64,000 bases of DNA from Begonia masoniana (GCA_022432975.1 CM039508.1:29143008-29207007), one strand, 5' to 3'. Positions 35,497 through 47,085 are shown, numbered from the stretch's first letter. The notes: generated from the letters alone by a model not told the origin. Numbers and translations are program-made.

Positions 35497-36384
35497 GTGA
35501 GTGTAATACCCGGTTCTGTTAAACCGTTTCTCTATTCCTTTTTAAACTAATGGCACAATTTATATGGCAATATTAAATGTAGGGTTAGTGAATGACTAGG
35601 CAAGGGCATAAGGGTAATTAGAAATCTGAAGGTGGATAACGTATTTAAGGAAACTATTATTGAAGTAGCTGCCACTGTTTTATTCCATTTCCTCCCCATT
35701 CTCAGCTCCTCAGCTTAGCAGAGCGCGATAGGAGACCCCCCTTTCGACTTTCTCCAGCGATTTCCTTCGAACTTGATGAGTTTTGCTTCTAATTCTAGCT
35801 ACATTGTATTTATCGTTGATGGGAGGGATGATATTGAGGTTTTGGGGATTACAGTAAGTGAGTGTTAGTTTCGGTTTTAAGTGAAAATCGGGAACGCACA
35901 ACGACTAGAGTTTCCAAAACAGTTTCCCTTAGATTTATAGTGGTTTAGAATGAAAATTAGAGGAAATTTAATGTATGCTCTGTCTATGGTTATAGGTTCG
36001 AGTAATACCCGAAGTAGCTTGCGAACAAGTTTTTCTTTCCAGGAGACCAAGTAAGTAAAGTACTGTGTGTGCCCTCGGGCCTACATCACAAAACAGTAGG
36101 TTTTGCATGTTTGAGTATTTTCTATATTACATGCATCATGAATTTGAAAGAAAACGAAAATGAATTTTCATGCATCATATGGAAAGGTAAGTTCAGATTG
36201 AAATGCATTGGCGGTTAAGGGAATTAATCCACCCTTTAACTGATGAAGAGGATTTATAACATTGGGAGAACTGATCCCACTCCCAAGGGAATTGAGGGAT
36301 CAGAACAGCTATTAAGGGACCTCATCCACCCCTTAACTAATGAAGAGGATGTAGACATTGGGAGAGTTGATCCCACTCCCAAGG

Positions 36385-37211
36385 TGTAACGACCCCTCAT
36401 CCCAGCAAGATATTGTCCGCTCCGGGGATTGGGCCGCAGCCCAATATCCTCCCCTCACGGCTTTATTTGGCGAGAGCACTTCCCGGAAGGTCACCCAACC
36501 TAGAATTACTCTCGCCGGAGTACGCTTAACTTCGGAGTTCTTATGGGATCCGTCGTCAATTGAGCTCCAAAACGCGTCTTGCTATTTAGGGAGGGATCTC
36601 TTACATATGTTTCATTTCCACATACTTCCCCAAGCGCTGTGGGATTGTGACGACCCCCTCTTTACGACCCGTCACCTTCCGGCTCGCCCGCGCGGACGTA
36701 CCGCCATCCGGGTTCCGGTTCGTGCAGCCATCGTACCATACTTACAGATCCGGGTCATCACAATCACCCCCCCTCGGGGGCCCAACGTCCTCGTTGGCCA
36801 CAATTCCGGTTGGGTACAGGCTTTGATACCATTTGTAACGACCCCTCATCCCAGCAAGATATTGTCCGCTCCGGGGATTGGGCCGCAGCCCAATATCCTC
36901 CCCTCACGGCTTTATTTGGCGAGAGCACTTCCCGGAAGGTCACCCAACCTGGAATTACTCTCGCCGGAGTACGCTTAACTTCGGAGTTCTTATGGGATCC
37001 GTCGTCAATTGAGCTCCAAAACGCGTCTTGCTATTTAGGGAGGGATCTCTTACATATGTTTCATTTCCACATACTTCCCCAAGCGCTGTGGGATTGTGAC
37101 GACCCCCTCTTTACGACCCGTCACCTTCCGGCTCGCCCGCGCGGACGTACCGCCATCCGGGTTCCGGTTCGTGCAGCCATCGTACCATACTTACAGATCC
37201 GGGTCATCACA
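36385..37211 (-). mobile_element. Cassandra TRIM, complete, minus strand
   Basis: LTRs 36385-36762 and 36834-37211 (378 bp each, one difference seen in the 5S-like part). The internal segment 36763-36833 holds the primer site TGGTATCAAAGCC (sense) and a run of C on the plus strand that is the polypurine tract in sense. The 5S-like parts are 36469-36552 and 36918-37001. No protein is encoded; it depends on other elements for mobility. The long frames here (e.g. 36358-36978) cross LTR and internal DNA and are not genes. Confidence 0.93.
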
Positions 37212-37217
37212 ATGTAT

Positions 37218-37595
37218 TGTGATGACCCGAATCTGTAAGTCTGGTACGATGGCTGCACGAACCGGAACCCGGATGGCGGTACGTCCGCGCGGGCGAGCCG
37301 GAAGGTGACAGGTCGTAAAGAGGGGGTCGTCACAATCCCACAGCGCTTGGGGAAGTATGTGGAAAATGAAACATATGTAAAGAGACCCTCCCAACATAGC
37401 AAGACGCGTTTTGGAGCACGATTGACAACGGATCCCATAAGAACTCCGAAGTTAAGCGTACTCCGGCGAGAGTAATTCTAGGTTGGGTGACCTCCCGGGA
37501 AGTTCTCGCCAAACAAAGCCGTGAGGGGAGGATATTGGGCTACGGCCCAATCCCCAGAGCGGACAATATCTTGCTGGGAAAAATGGGTCGTTACA
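37218..37595 (+). mobile_element. Cassandra LTR, plus strand, no internal region
   Basis: A complete 378-bp LTR (TGTGATGACCCG to GGGTCGTTACA). The 5S-like segment is 37430-37510 and includes GTTAAGCGTACTC and GGGTGACCTCCCGGG, matching 5S box A and box C. It is followed directly by a truncated minus-strand LTR, so its own internal region and partner LTR are missing, probably through recombination. Confidence 0.9.
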
Positions 37596-37598
37596 ACT

Positions 37599-38349
37599 GG
37601 CTTATTTGGCGAGAGCACTTCCCGGAAGGTCACCCAACCTAGAATTACTCTCGCCGGAGTACGCTTAACTTCGGAGTTCTTATGGGATCCGTCGTCAATT
37701 GAGCTCCAAAACGCGTCTTGCTATTTAGGGAGGGATCTCTTACATATGTTTCATTTCCACATACTTCCCCAAGCGCTGTGGGATTGTGACGACCCCCTCT
37801 TTACGACCCGTCACCTTCCGGCTCGCCCGCGCGGACGTACCGCCATCCGGGTTCCGGTTCGTGCAGCCATCGTACCATACTTACAGATCCGGGTCATCAC
37901 AATCACCCCCCCTCGGGGGCCCAACGTCCTCGTTGGCCACAATTCCGGTTGGGTACAGGCTTTGATACCATTTGTAACGACCCCTCATCCCAGCAAGATA
38001 TTGTCCGCTCCGGGGATTGGGCCGCAGCCCAATATCCTCCCCTCACGGCTTATTTGGCGAGAGCACTTCCCGGAAGGTCACCCAACCTAGAATTACTCTC
38101 GCCGGAGTACGCTTAACTTCGGAGTTCTTATGGGATCCGTCGTCAATTGAGCTCCAAAACGCGTCTTGCTATTTAGGGAGGGATCTCTTACATATGTTTC
38201 ATTTCCACATACTTCCCCAAGCGCTGTGGGATTGTGACGACCCCCTCTTTACGACCCGTCACCTTCCGGCTCGCCCGCGCGGACGTACCGCCATCCGGGT
38301 TCCGGTTCGTGCAGCCATCGTACCATACTTACAGATCCGGGTCATCACA
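37599..38349 (-). mobile_element. Cassandra TRIM with one LTR truncated, minus strand
   Basis: The outer LTR 37599-37901 lacks about 74 bp of its terminal part. Internal 37902-37972; inner LTR 37973-38349 is complete. Both LTRs share a 1-bp deletion (GGCTTATTTGG) absent from the first minus element, so this is a distinct copy. 5S-like parts at 37608-37691 and 38056-38139. Confidence 0.9.
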
Positions 38350-38355
38350 ATGTAT

Positions 38356-39180
38356 TGTGATGACCCGAATCTGTAAGTCTGGTACGATGGCTGCACGAAC
38401 CGGAACCCGGATGGCGGTACGTCCGCGCGGGCGAGCCGGAAGGTGACAGGTCGTAAAGAGGGGGTCGTCACAATCCCACAGCGCTTGGGGAAGTATGTGG
38501 AAATGAAACATATGTAAAGAGACCCTCCCAACATAGCAAGACGCGTTTTGGAGCACGATTGACAACGGATCCCATAAGAACTCCGAAGTTAAGCGTACTC
38601 CGGCGAGAGTAATTCTAGGTTGGGTGACCTCCCGGGAAGTTCTCGCCAAACAAAGCCGTGAGGGGAGGATATTGGGCTACGGCCCAATCCCCAGAGCGGA
38701 CAATATCTTGCTGGGAAAAATGGGTCGTTACAAATGGTATCAGAGCCTATACCCAACCGGAATTGTGGCCAACGAGGACGTTGGGCCCTCGAGGGGGGGT
38801 GATTGTGATGACCCGAATCTGTAAGTCTGGTACGATGGCTGCACGAACCGGAACCCGGATGGCGGTACGTCCGCGCGGGCGAGCCGGAAGGTGACAGGTC
38901 GTAAAGAGGGGGTCGTCACAATCCCACAGCGCTTGGGGAAGTATGTGGAAATGAAACATATGTAAAGAGACCCTCCCAACATAGCAAGACGCGTTTTGGA
39001 GCACGATTGACAACGGATCCCATAAGAACTCCGAAGTTAAGCGTACTCCGGCGAGAGTAATTCTAGGTTGGGTGACCTCCCGGGAAGTTCTCGCCAAACA
39101 AAGCCGTGAGGGGAGGATATTGGGCTACGGCCCAATCCCCAGAGCGGACAATATCTTGCTGGGAAAAATGGGTCGTTACA
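38356..39180 (+). mobile_element. Cassandra TRIM, complete, plus strand
   Basis: LTRs 38356-38732 and 38804-39180 (377 bp each). The internal segment 38733-38803 holds primer site TGGTATCAGAGCC just after the 5' LTR and polypurine tract GAGGGGGGGTGAT before the 3' LTR. 5S-like segments at 38567-38647 and 39015-39095. Ends in GTCGTTACA next to the CAAGG duplication. Confidence 0.93.
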
Positions 39181-40359
39181 CAAGGGAATCATGGGATCTG
39201 ATCAGTAGACAAACGATGTGAAACTGAGATGAGAAAGTAGAAACTGCATATTTAGGTTTCATGTTTTCAGCTTGTCATTTCATTATTGCTTTACTTACTT
39301 AGCATTAGGCTAATAGATGAGTTTTGTGATGTAGGTGTTGAGGATACTGCAGGTGAATTTCCTGAGTGTACAGATGATTAGATGTGGTTGGAGGAGTACA
39401 TTCATGTCTCGGCTTGGTAAACTGATGAGGCGGGTTAACTGGTGTCAGCAGTTGTTGAGGTTTAGTAGATAATGATTTAGTCTGAGTACGTTGGGTTTTC
39501 ATGGCAGTAGAAAATTTTAGCATTTTGAATACGTTTTGAGATTTACTGATACTAGTAATCTGTTGAGTTTTAAATGTTGATTTTTACTGGTTTTGATTAA
39601 TACTATGGTTTGAGTTGTTTCTGAATGGTCTTGGAGAAGCAAGTAAATTCTTTTCTGTAGATAATGTTGTGTTTCTTTTCTATCGGATGATGTCGGGTGT
39701 TTTAGTCATCCGGTGATGTCGAGGGTTAGTTACCGGGCGATATGCGTAATATTTTGTCGTCTAGTGCTCGGGTGAGGTGAGATTTGAAGTGTGTTTATCA
39801 CTGGGCTATGTCTTAATTGCTCACGTGAGAAGCACATGTACACCGGATGAAGGAGATCATCCGGCTGACGTCACCGGTGGATGTAGAGTAAAGTCGATCG
39901 GATGAAGGAGATCATCCGGCTGACGTCACCGGTAGATGAAGGATGTATTTTGTCGTTTAGTGACCGGATGACAAATCTTATGTTTTGTCGTTTAATGACT
40001 GGATGACAAATCTTATGTTTTGTCGTTTAGTGACCGGTGGATGTCTTCAAATAGTTTTCCCCTTTTGTTGACTTTGTTCAGCGGACGATGAATTTGACTT
40101 TTGCAACCTTTAAAGTATTTTCACGAGTTAAACCTTTGCTTCTTAACCGACTGTTCCTTAACATTCCCAACGATTGTTTTAACATGGTTTTGTTAAATTT
40201 TATTTTTGTTTAAACGATTTCCGCTGCAAGTTTTCATGTTTCCTCAAATGCCCAAATTTTGAATTATGAACGAAGTTTTAAATTTGGTCCAAGTTTTCGT
40301 AGAAATATTCGGGTTTATGAGTAACAAACCGGGTTCAGTAAGCTCGGGGCGTTACAGTA

Positions 40360-40370
40360 TGGTATCAGAG
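40360..40370 (+). promoter_or_regulatory. Primer-binding site of the Tekay-like element
   Basis: TGGTATCAGAG, complementary to the 3' end of initiator tRNA-Met, three bases after the 5' LTR end. It primes minus-strand DNA synthesis. Confidence 0.9.
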
Positions 40371-40511
40371 ACATTCAGTTAAACCGTTCAAAAGATTACT
40401 CATCAGTGCCGATCGTTGCATGGAAGTACTCCAACGACTGTAAGTGTTTATGTTAGCCTTAGTAATTAGATGTTAATGAAAGTAATTAACCTTACACAGG
40501 AATCCAGTATA

Positions 40512-43500
40512 ATGGCTAGACGCCCAGGAAGACCTAGAGTGCCTAGAGAGATGCCAAATGTAAGAGGTGAAGAAGAGCCTAGTGTGATTAGGCAGCTGAC
40601 AGATTTGGTGCGTCAGCAGACTGACATAGTGCGACAACAGTCCGACCAATTAGGAGTGTTATTGAACCGAGAAGCACAAGGAAGTGCCAACTCGGGCCAT
40701 GGCAATGAGCATTCCGGGGACCGATTTCGCAGGCTTCAACCACCCACATTTGATGGAAGATCATCTAACCCGATTATTGCCGAAGAATGGTTGAGGAAGA
40801 TTGAAAGCATGCTTCGATGTGCCAACGTGGGAGAAGGAGATAAGGTCACCCTGGCAACGTTTCATTTTGCTGGAGATGCCCAGCTTTGGTGGGAGACAAT
40901 TGAGACCACCACTGATATTTTGGCTATGACTTGGTCTCAGTTTAAGGACACCTTCTTTGAGAAATATTTTAACAGCACGGTTCAGGCCGCGAAGAAGGTG
41001 GAGTTCCTGAACTTGAAGCAGACAGGGTCTGTGGCTGAGTATGTTAGACAATTTGAGTCTCTTTCCAGATTCGCTGGACACTTTATTCACAGAAATGAGG
41101 ATAAGGTGTTTCAATTTATGAATGGACTGAAGCCAAAGGTGTACAGAGGGGTCAAGTATTCAGGTTTTAGAGGTTTGCCTTTTAGTGAAGTTGTGTCCAC
41201 AGCCTTGGAGGTGGAGGAGGCCGAGATGAAATGTTCAGGGCCGAAGGAAGCCCCACGAAAGTTTGTTCAACCCCAACAACAGAGAGGAGTGAAGAGGCCA
41301 AGTGAGGGCCAGTATAGTCAAGGAATGGGAAAGAAAGTACCCGACACTAAGATGTTTCCTCAATGCCCTAAGTGTTCGAAGAACCACCCGGGCGAGTGCA
41401 GATTTGGAACAAATAAGTGTTTTAACTGTGAAGAGGTTGGACACTCGTTCAGGGATTGCCCAAAGCCTAGAATCACCCGTTGCTTCAACTGCAATAAAGT
41501 CGGCCATATCATCAGAGACTGCCCAGCCCTGAAGGGCGGACCTGCCAAGATTAAGCCAAGAATATTCTCCATGATGGAGTCAGGTGATGAGGACCAGCCT
41601 GCTGTAGTATCAGGTACTGTATTGGTTAACTCTATACCTGCTTTTACTTTGATAGATTCGGGTGCAACATATTCTTTTGTAACCTCTACTTTTGCTGATA
41701 AGTTAGATGTACAGTTTACTTCTTATGAGCATGTGTTTAACGTAGCGTTACCCTCTGGTGAGCGCATGCACTCTAACCAAGTGTTGCCCGATAGCATTGT
41801 ATTAATAGGAAATAAGAATTTGCCTGCCAATCTCATTATTATGGACATAACGGGATTTGATGTCATCTTAGGAATGGATTGGTTGTTTAAGCATTATGCC
41901 ACAATAGATTGTAGGACTGGAATTGTTAGTTTTCAACCCCGTGGAGGTTTAAACCATACCTTCCAAGCTCTGAAGAAGAGTAAGGAAATGACTGTAATGA
42001 CTTCCGTCAATTGTAGACCCTCCCCATGCAAAGAGTATTTGTGCTTTTTGGCCAGTGCCTTAGACACACAACTAGTAGAAAAATCAAGCCCCAAAAATGT
42101 CTTAGTTGTCCAAGACTTCCCCGAAGTATTCCTAGATGATCTTCCTAGCTTGCCACCAGATAGGGAAATTGAATTTGTGGTAGATGTTTACCCCGGCGCC
42201 GAGCCTGTGTCCAAGAATCCATATAGACTAGCACCGACAGAACTGAGGGAATTAAATAAACAGTTAGAGGATTTGTTGGAGAAGGGGTTCATACACCCTA
42301 GCTTTTCACCATGGGGTGCACCTGTCCTTTTTGTCAAAAAGAAAGATGGATCAATGCGTATGTGCATAGACTATAGAGAATTGAATAAACTAACTGTCAA
42401 GAACAAGTATCCACTGCCGAGGATTGATGATCTATTTGATCAGCTTAAGGGTGCAAGAGTTTTCTCTAAGATTGACCTTAGGTCCGGTTATTACCAGTTG
42501 AAGGTTAAATCTGAAGATATCCCAAAGACTGCCTTTCGCACAAGATATGGACATTATGAGTTTTTGGTTATGTCTTTTGGTTTGACAAATGCACCAGCAG
42601 CCTTCATGGATCTCATGAATAGGGTGTTTCACGAGTATTTGGACAAGTTTGTCATTGTATTCATAGATGACATTCTAATTTATTCCAGAACTAAGGATGA
42701 GCATGCAAGGCATTTGAGTTTGGTGTTGGATGTACTTAGGCAGCACCAATTTTATGCTAAGTTTACCAAGTGTGAATTTTGGTTGGACAGAGTTCACTTT
42801 CTTGGTCATGTGATCTCTGGAGATGGGATATCTGTGGATCCAGCCAAGGTTCAAGCTGTTAAGGAATGGCCCCAACCGAAGAATGCTACGGATATCAGGA
42901 GTTTTCTTGGACTAGCAGGGTATTATAGAAAGTTCATTGAAGGATTTTCGAAGATTGCTACACCCCTTACTATGTTAACGAGGAAAAATATGAAGTATAA
43001 TTGGACTGATAAATGCGAATCCAGTTTCCAGACCTTGAAACAGAAACTAAGCAATGCTCTAATTCTGACCCTTCCTGTCGATAATGGTAAGTTCAGCATA
43101 TATTGTGATGCATCCAAAGTTGGACTTGGTTGTGTTTTGATGCAAGATAGAAAGGTTATAGCTTATGCTTCTAGACAGTTAAAAGTGCATGAAAAGAATT
43201 ACCCTACACATGACTTAGAATTAGCTGCTGTAGTCTTTGCATTGAAAATTTGGATGCACTACCTGTATGGACAAACTTGTGAGATATTCTCGGATCATAA
43301 AAGCCTGAAATACATTTTCACACAGAAGGAACTGAATATGAGGCAACGTAGGTGGTTAGAGTTTGTCAAAGATTATGATTTCGAGATTAAGTACCACTCT
43401 GGCAAGGCAAATGTAGTGGCTGATGCTTTGAGTAGAGTGACTCCTTCAGTCTCCGCATTGATTTTGGATATACCAATAGCTTTTGAGACAGAATTCCAAA

Positions 43501-44996
43501 GATTTAACATGGAAGCTGTGTCAAGTGTGTCAGCCATGCTTTCGGCCATATCTTTAAGGCCTACCATTTTGGAGAGAATAAAGGAAGTTCAAATGAATGA
43601 CCCTGAATGCAATAAGTATAAGTTGAGCATGGATTCTACTGACAAGTTGGGTTTCAACTGCTCAGTTGATGGAATTCTCAAGTTTCGAAATAGATGGTTT
43701 GTTCCGGCTGATACTGAACTTAGAAAGGAAATCTTATCTGAGGCACATTCCTCCGGACTCTCTGTTCATCCTGGAAGTACGAAGATGTACAAAGATCTCA
43801 GGCAACATTATTGGTGGCCAGGTATGAAAAGAAGCGTGGCGGAGTATGTGGAGACATGTCTGATCTGCCAGCAAGTCAAAGCTGAACATCAGAGGCCTGC
43901 TGGAACATTGCAACCTTTACCAGTTCCCGAATGGAAATGGGAACAAATAACTATGGATTTTATTATAGGATTACCTAGAACAACAAAAGGTCACGATATA
44001 ATTTGGGTAGTAGTTGATCGTTTAACCAAATCAGCTCACTTTCTGCCAATGAAGGTAACATACTCGATGGATCAATTGGCTGAGTTGTATGTGCATGAGG
44101 TTGTTAGACTGCATGGAGTTCCAAGCACCATAGTTTCAGACCGAGACTCTAGATTTACATTTAAGTTTTGGAAAAGTTTGCACAAGGCTATGAGAACACA
44201 GCTTAATTTTAGCACGGCTTTCCACCCTCAAATAGATGGACAATTCGAGAGAACCATTCAGATCTTAGAAGATATGCTCCGAGCATGCATATTGGATTTT
44301 CAAGGATCTTGGAGTAAATATTTACCATTGGTTGAGTTCTCGTACAATAACAGTTTTTAAGCAACAATAGGCATGGCTCCATACGAAGCATTATATGGAC
44401 GAAAATGCAGATCTCCATTATATTGGGATGAAGTTGGAGAAGCACGGTTGATTGGTCCTGATATTGTGCAGCAGACAGTGGAGAAGATTGCTCTTATCCG
44501 ACAAAGAATCTTAATAGCTCAAAGTCGGCAGAAAAGTTATGCTGACAAAAGACGAAGGGCATTAGAATTTGATGTTGGTAATGAGGTTTTCCTTAAAGTG
44601 TCACCTTTCAAAGGAGTTGTGAGATTTGGGAAAAGAGGCAAGTTGAACCCCAGATATATTGGACCTTTCCGAATCGCGAAGAGAATTGGGAAGTCAGCAT
44701 ATCAACTTCTGTTACCAGCCTCTCTGGAGGGAATTCATAATGTGTTTCATGTTTCCATGCTAAAGAAATTAGTTAGGGATCCTTCACAGATTATAGAACA
44801 GCAGAGCATTGAAGTCCTTCCTACTCTTGCATATGAGGAGAAACCAGTAAAGATCTTGGACTATGCAGTGAAGGTATTGCGCAACAAAGAAGTTCCACTA
44901 GTGAAGGTCTTATGGCACAATCAGAACATAGAGGAGACAACTTGGGAGGGCCAACAAGACATGATGGACCAACATCCAGAATTATTCAGGTACTGA
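40512..44996 (+). pseudogene. Tekay-like Gag-Pol polyprotein with one in-frame stop in integrase
   Basis: A single frame of 1494 residues from [11 protein letters not shown], broken only by TAA at codon 1283 (44358-44360); the frame resumes at once. An upstream in-frame ATG at 40470 exists, but MARRPGRP looks like the usual start. Order: Gag; two CCHC knuckles near residues 303 and 324 ([28 protein letters not shown]); aspartic protease with DSG at 382; RT with FIDD at 718-720; RNase H with DAS at 866; integrase HHCC from about 1079; D1149, D1210, E1246 with 35 residues between the last two; chromodomain-like C-terminus from about 1443. The stop falls after the integrase catalytic core, so the lost part is the chromatin-targeting end. 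Every other motif looks intact, which fits a recent insertion. Confidence 0.95.
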
Positions 44997-45018
44997 ATTT
45001 TGAGGACAAAATTCTTTT

Positions 45019-45030
45019 AAGGAGGGTAGA
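45019..45030 (+). promoter_or_regulatory. Polypurine tract of the Tekay-like element
   Basis: AAGGAGGGTAGA immediately before the 3' LTR start at 45032; it primes plus-strand DNA. Confidence 0.8.
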
Positions 45031-45031
45031 T

Positions 45032-47085
45032 TGTAATACCCGGTTCTGTTAAACCGTTTCTCTATTCCTTTTTAAACTAATGGCACAATTTATATGGCAA
45101 TATTAAATGTAGGGTTAGTGAATGACTAGGCAAGGGCATAAGGGTAATTAGAAATCTAAAGGTGGATAACGTATTTAAGGAAACTATTATTGAAGTAGCC
45201 GCCACTGTTTTATTCCATTTCCTCCCCATTCTCAGCTCCTCAGCTTAGTAGAGCGCAATAGGAGACCCCCCTTTTGACTTTCTCCAGCGATTTCCTTCGA
45301 ACTTGGTGAGTTTTGCTTCTAATTCTAGCTACATTGTATCTATCGTTGATGGGAGGGATGATATTGAGGTTTTGGGGATTACAGTAAGTGAGTGTTAGTT
45401 TCGGTTTTAAGTGAAAATCGGGAACGCACAACGACTAGAGTTTCCAAAACAGTTTCCCTTAGATTTATAGTGGTTTAGAATGAAAATTAGAGGAAATTTA
45501 ATGTATGCTCTGTCTATGGTTATAGGTTCGAGTAATACCCGAAGTAGCTTGCGAACAAGTTTTTCTTTCCAGGAGACCAAGTAAGTAAAGTACTGTGTGT
45601 GCCCTCGGGCCTACATCACAAAACAGTAGGTTTTGCATGTTTGAGTATTTTCTATATTACATGCATCATGAATTTGAAAGAAAACGAAAATGAATTTTCA
45701 TGCATCATATGGAAAGGTAAGTTCAGATTGAAATGCATTGGCGGTTAAGGGAATTAATCCACCCTTTAACTGATGAAGAGGATTTATAACATTGGGAGAA
45801 CTGATCCCACTCCCAAGGGAATTGAGGGATCAGAACAGCTATTAAGGGACCTCATCCACCCCTTAACTAATGAAGAGGATGTAGACATTGGGAGAGTTGA
45901 TCCCACTCCCAAGGGAATCATGGGATCTGATCAGTAGACAAACGATGTGAAACTGAGATGAGAAAGTAGAAACTGCATATTTAGGTTTCATGTTTTCAGC
46001 TTGTCATTTCATTATTGCTTTACTTACTTAGCATTAGGCTAATAGATGAGTTTTGTGATGTAGGTGTTGAGGATACTGCAGGTGAATTTCCTGAGTGTAC
46101 AGATGATTAGATGTGGTTGGAGGAGTACATTCATGTCTCGGCTTGGTAAACTGATGAGGCGGGTTAACTGGTGTCAGCAGTTGTTGAGGTTTAGTAGATA
46201 ATGATTTAGTCTGAGTACGTTGGGTTTTCATGGCAGTAGAAAATTTTAGCATTTTGAATACGTTTTGAGATTTACTGATACTAGTAATCTGTTGAGTTTT
46301 AAATGTTGATTTTTACTGGTTTTGATTAATACTATGGTTTGAGTTGTTTCTGAATGGTCTTGGAGAAGCAAGTAAATTCTTTTCTGTAGATAATGTTGTG
46401 TTTCTTTTCTATCGGATGATGTCGGGTGTTTTAGTCATCCGGTGATGTCGAGGGTTAGTTACCGGGCGATATGCGTAATATTTTGTCGTCTAGTGCTCGG
46501 GTGAGGTGAGATTTGAAGTGTGTTTATCACTGGGCTATGTCTTAATTGCTCACGTGAGAAGCACATGTACACCGGATGAAGGAGATCATCCGGCTGACGT
46601 CACCGGTGGATGTAGAGTAAAGTCGATCGGATGAAGGAGATCATCCGGCTGACGTCACTGGTAGATGAAGGATGTATTTTGTCGTTTAGTGACCGGATGA
46701 CAAATCTTATGTTTTGTCGTTTAGTGACCGGATGACAAATCTTATGTTTTGTCGTTTAGTGACCGGTGGATGTCTTCAAATAGTTTTTCCCTTTTGTTGA
46801 CTTTGTTCAGCGGACGATGAATTTGACTTTTGCAACCTTTAAAGTATTTTCACGAGTTAAACCTTTGCTTCTTAACTGACTGTTCCTTAACATTCCCAAC
46901 GATTGTTTTAACATGGTTTTGTTAAATTTTATTTTTGTTTAAACGATTTCCGCTGCAAGTTTTCATGTTTCCTCAAATGCCCAAATTTTGAATTATGAAC
47001 GAAGTTTTAAATTTGGTCCAAGTTTTCGTAGAAATATTCGGGTTTATGAGTAACAAACCGGGTTCAGTAAGCTCGGGGCGTTACA
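45032..47085 (+). repeat. 3' LTR of the Tekay-like element
   Basis: 2054 bp, uninterrupted, with the empty site for the Cassandra insertion at 45911-45915. The frame at 45240-45431 has its twin in the 5' LTR and is a shadow. Repeats of TGTCGTTTAGTGACCGGATGA type lie at 46670-46770. Confidence 0.95.
45581..46063 (+). other. Putative structured intron-like module in the LTR
   Basis: A 483-nt segment starting with GT of AAGTAAGT and ending with AG of GATGTAG. CCTACATCACAAAAC (45610-45624) and GTTTTGTGATGTAGG (46050-46064) are perfect 15-nt complements. A branch-point-like CTAAT lies about 22 nt before the AG. Equivalent pairs exist in seven other LTR sequences in the window. Splicing is inferred only. 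Confidence 0.5.

Larger units (their letters stand above)
36385..39180. mobile_element. Cassandra TRIM cluster: seven LTRs in two inverted pairs, TSD CAAGG
   Basis: The insertion is bounded by CAAGG at 36380-36384 and 39181-39185; the empty site is intact in the 3' LTR of the host element. Order: complete minus element (36385-37211), 6-bp ATGTAT, plus LTR (37218-37595), minus element with its first LTR truncated (37599-38349), ATGTAT, complete plus element (38356-39180). Each LTR is 377-378 bp with about 71 bp of internal DNA holding only a tRNA-iMet primer site and a purine tract, as in Cassandra. Each LTR has an 81-84-bp 5S rRNA-like segment. Minus and plus copies differ at several sites, so they are not simple inverted copies of one element. 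Confidence 0.93.
35502..40356 (+). repeat. 5' LTR of the Tekay-like element, with Cassandra insertion
   Basis: Promoter-side LTR. TATTTAAG at 35642-35649 is a possible TATA box. Donor-like AAGTAAGT has its GT at 36051. Stem arm CCTACATCACAAAAC is at 36080-36094 and its 15-nt perfect complement, overlapping an acceptor-like AG, is at 39321-39335. The Cassandra cluster (36385-39180) sits between the two arms. The 39660-40050 part carries repeats of GTGACCGGATGA/TGTCGTTTAG type. Confidence 0.95.
35502..47085 (+). mobile_element. Full-length Tekay-like chromovirus (Ty3/gypsy), TSD GTGAG
   Basis: LTRs 35502-40356 and 45032-47085 begin TGTAATACCCGG and end TCGGGGCGTTACA. Perfect 5-bp duplications GTGAG flank it at 35497-35501 and 47086-47090. 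After removing the 2801 bp added by the Cassandra insertion, both LTRs are 2054 bp. By eye I count about 12 differences between them, all transitions, so insertion is recent. Primer site 40360-40370, gag-pol 40512-44996, polypurine tract 45019-45030. The chromodomain-like C-terminus and long LTRs point to the Tekay/Del lineage. Confidence 0.96.

Noticed and set aside
36469..39095. Genuine 5S rRNA genes
   Set aside because: Only about 80 bp of 5S-like DNA per copy, with several changes, always inside a 377-378-bp LTR with primer site and purine tract. This is the Cassandra TRIM pattern, not a 5S array.
36358..39097. Frames of 70-206 codons on both strands
   Set aside because: Shadows of Cassandra LTRs; the same peptide recurs because the DNA repeats, and the frames cross LTR and primer-site boundaries.
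44358..44360. Programmed stop codon in the chromovirus
   Set aside because: It lies late in integrase rather than at the gag-pol border, where such signals normally occur; a point mutation is simpler.
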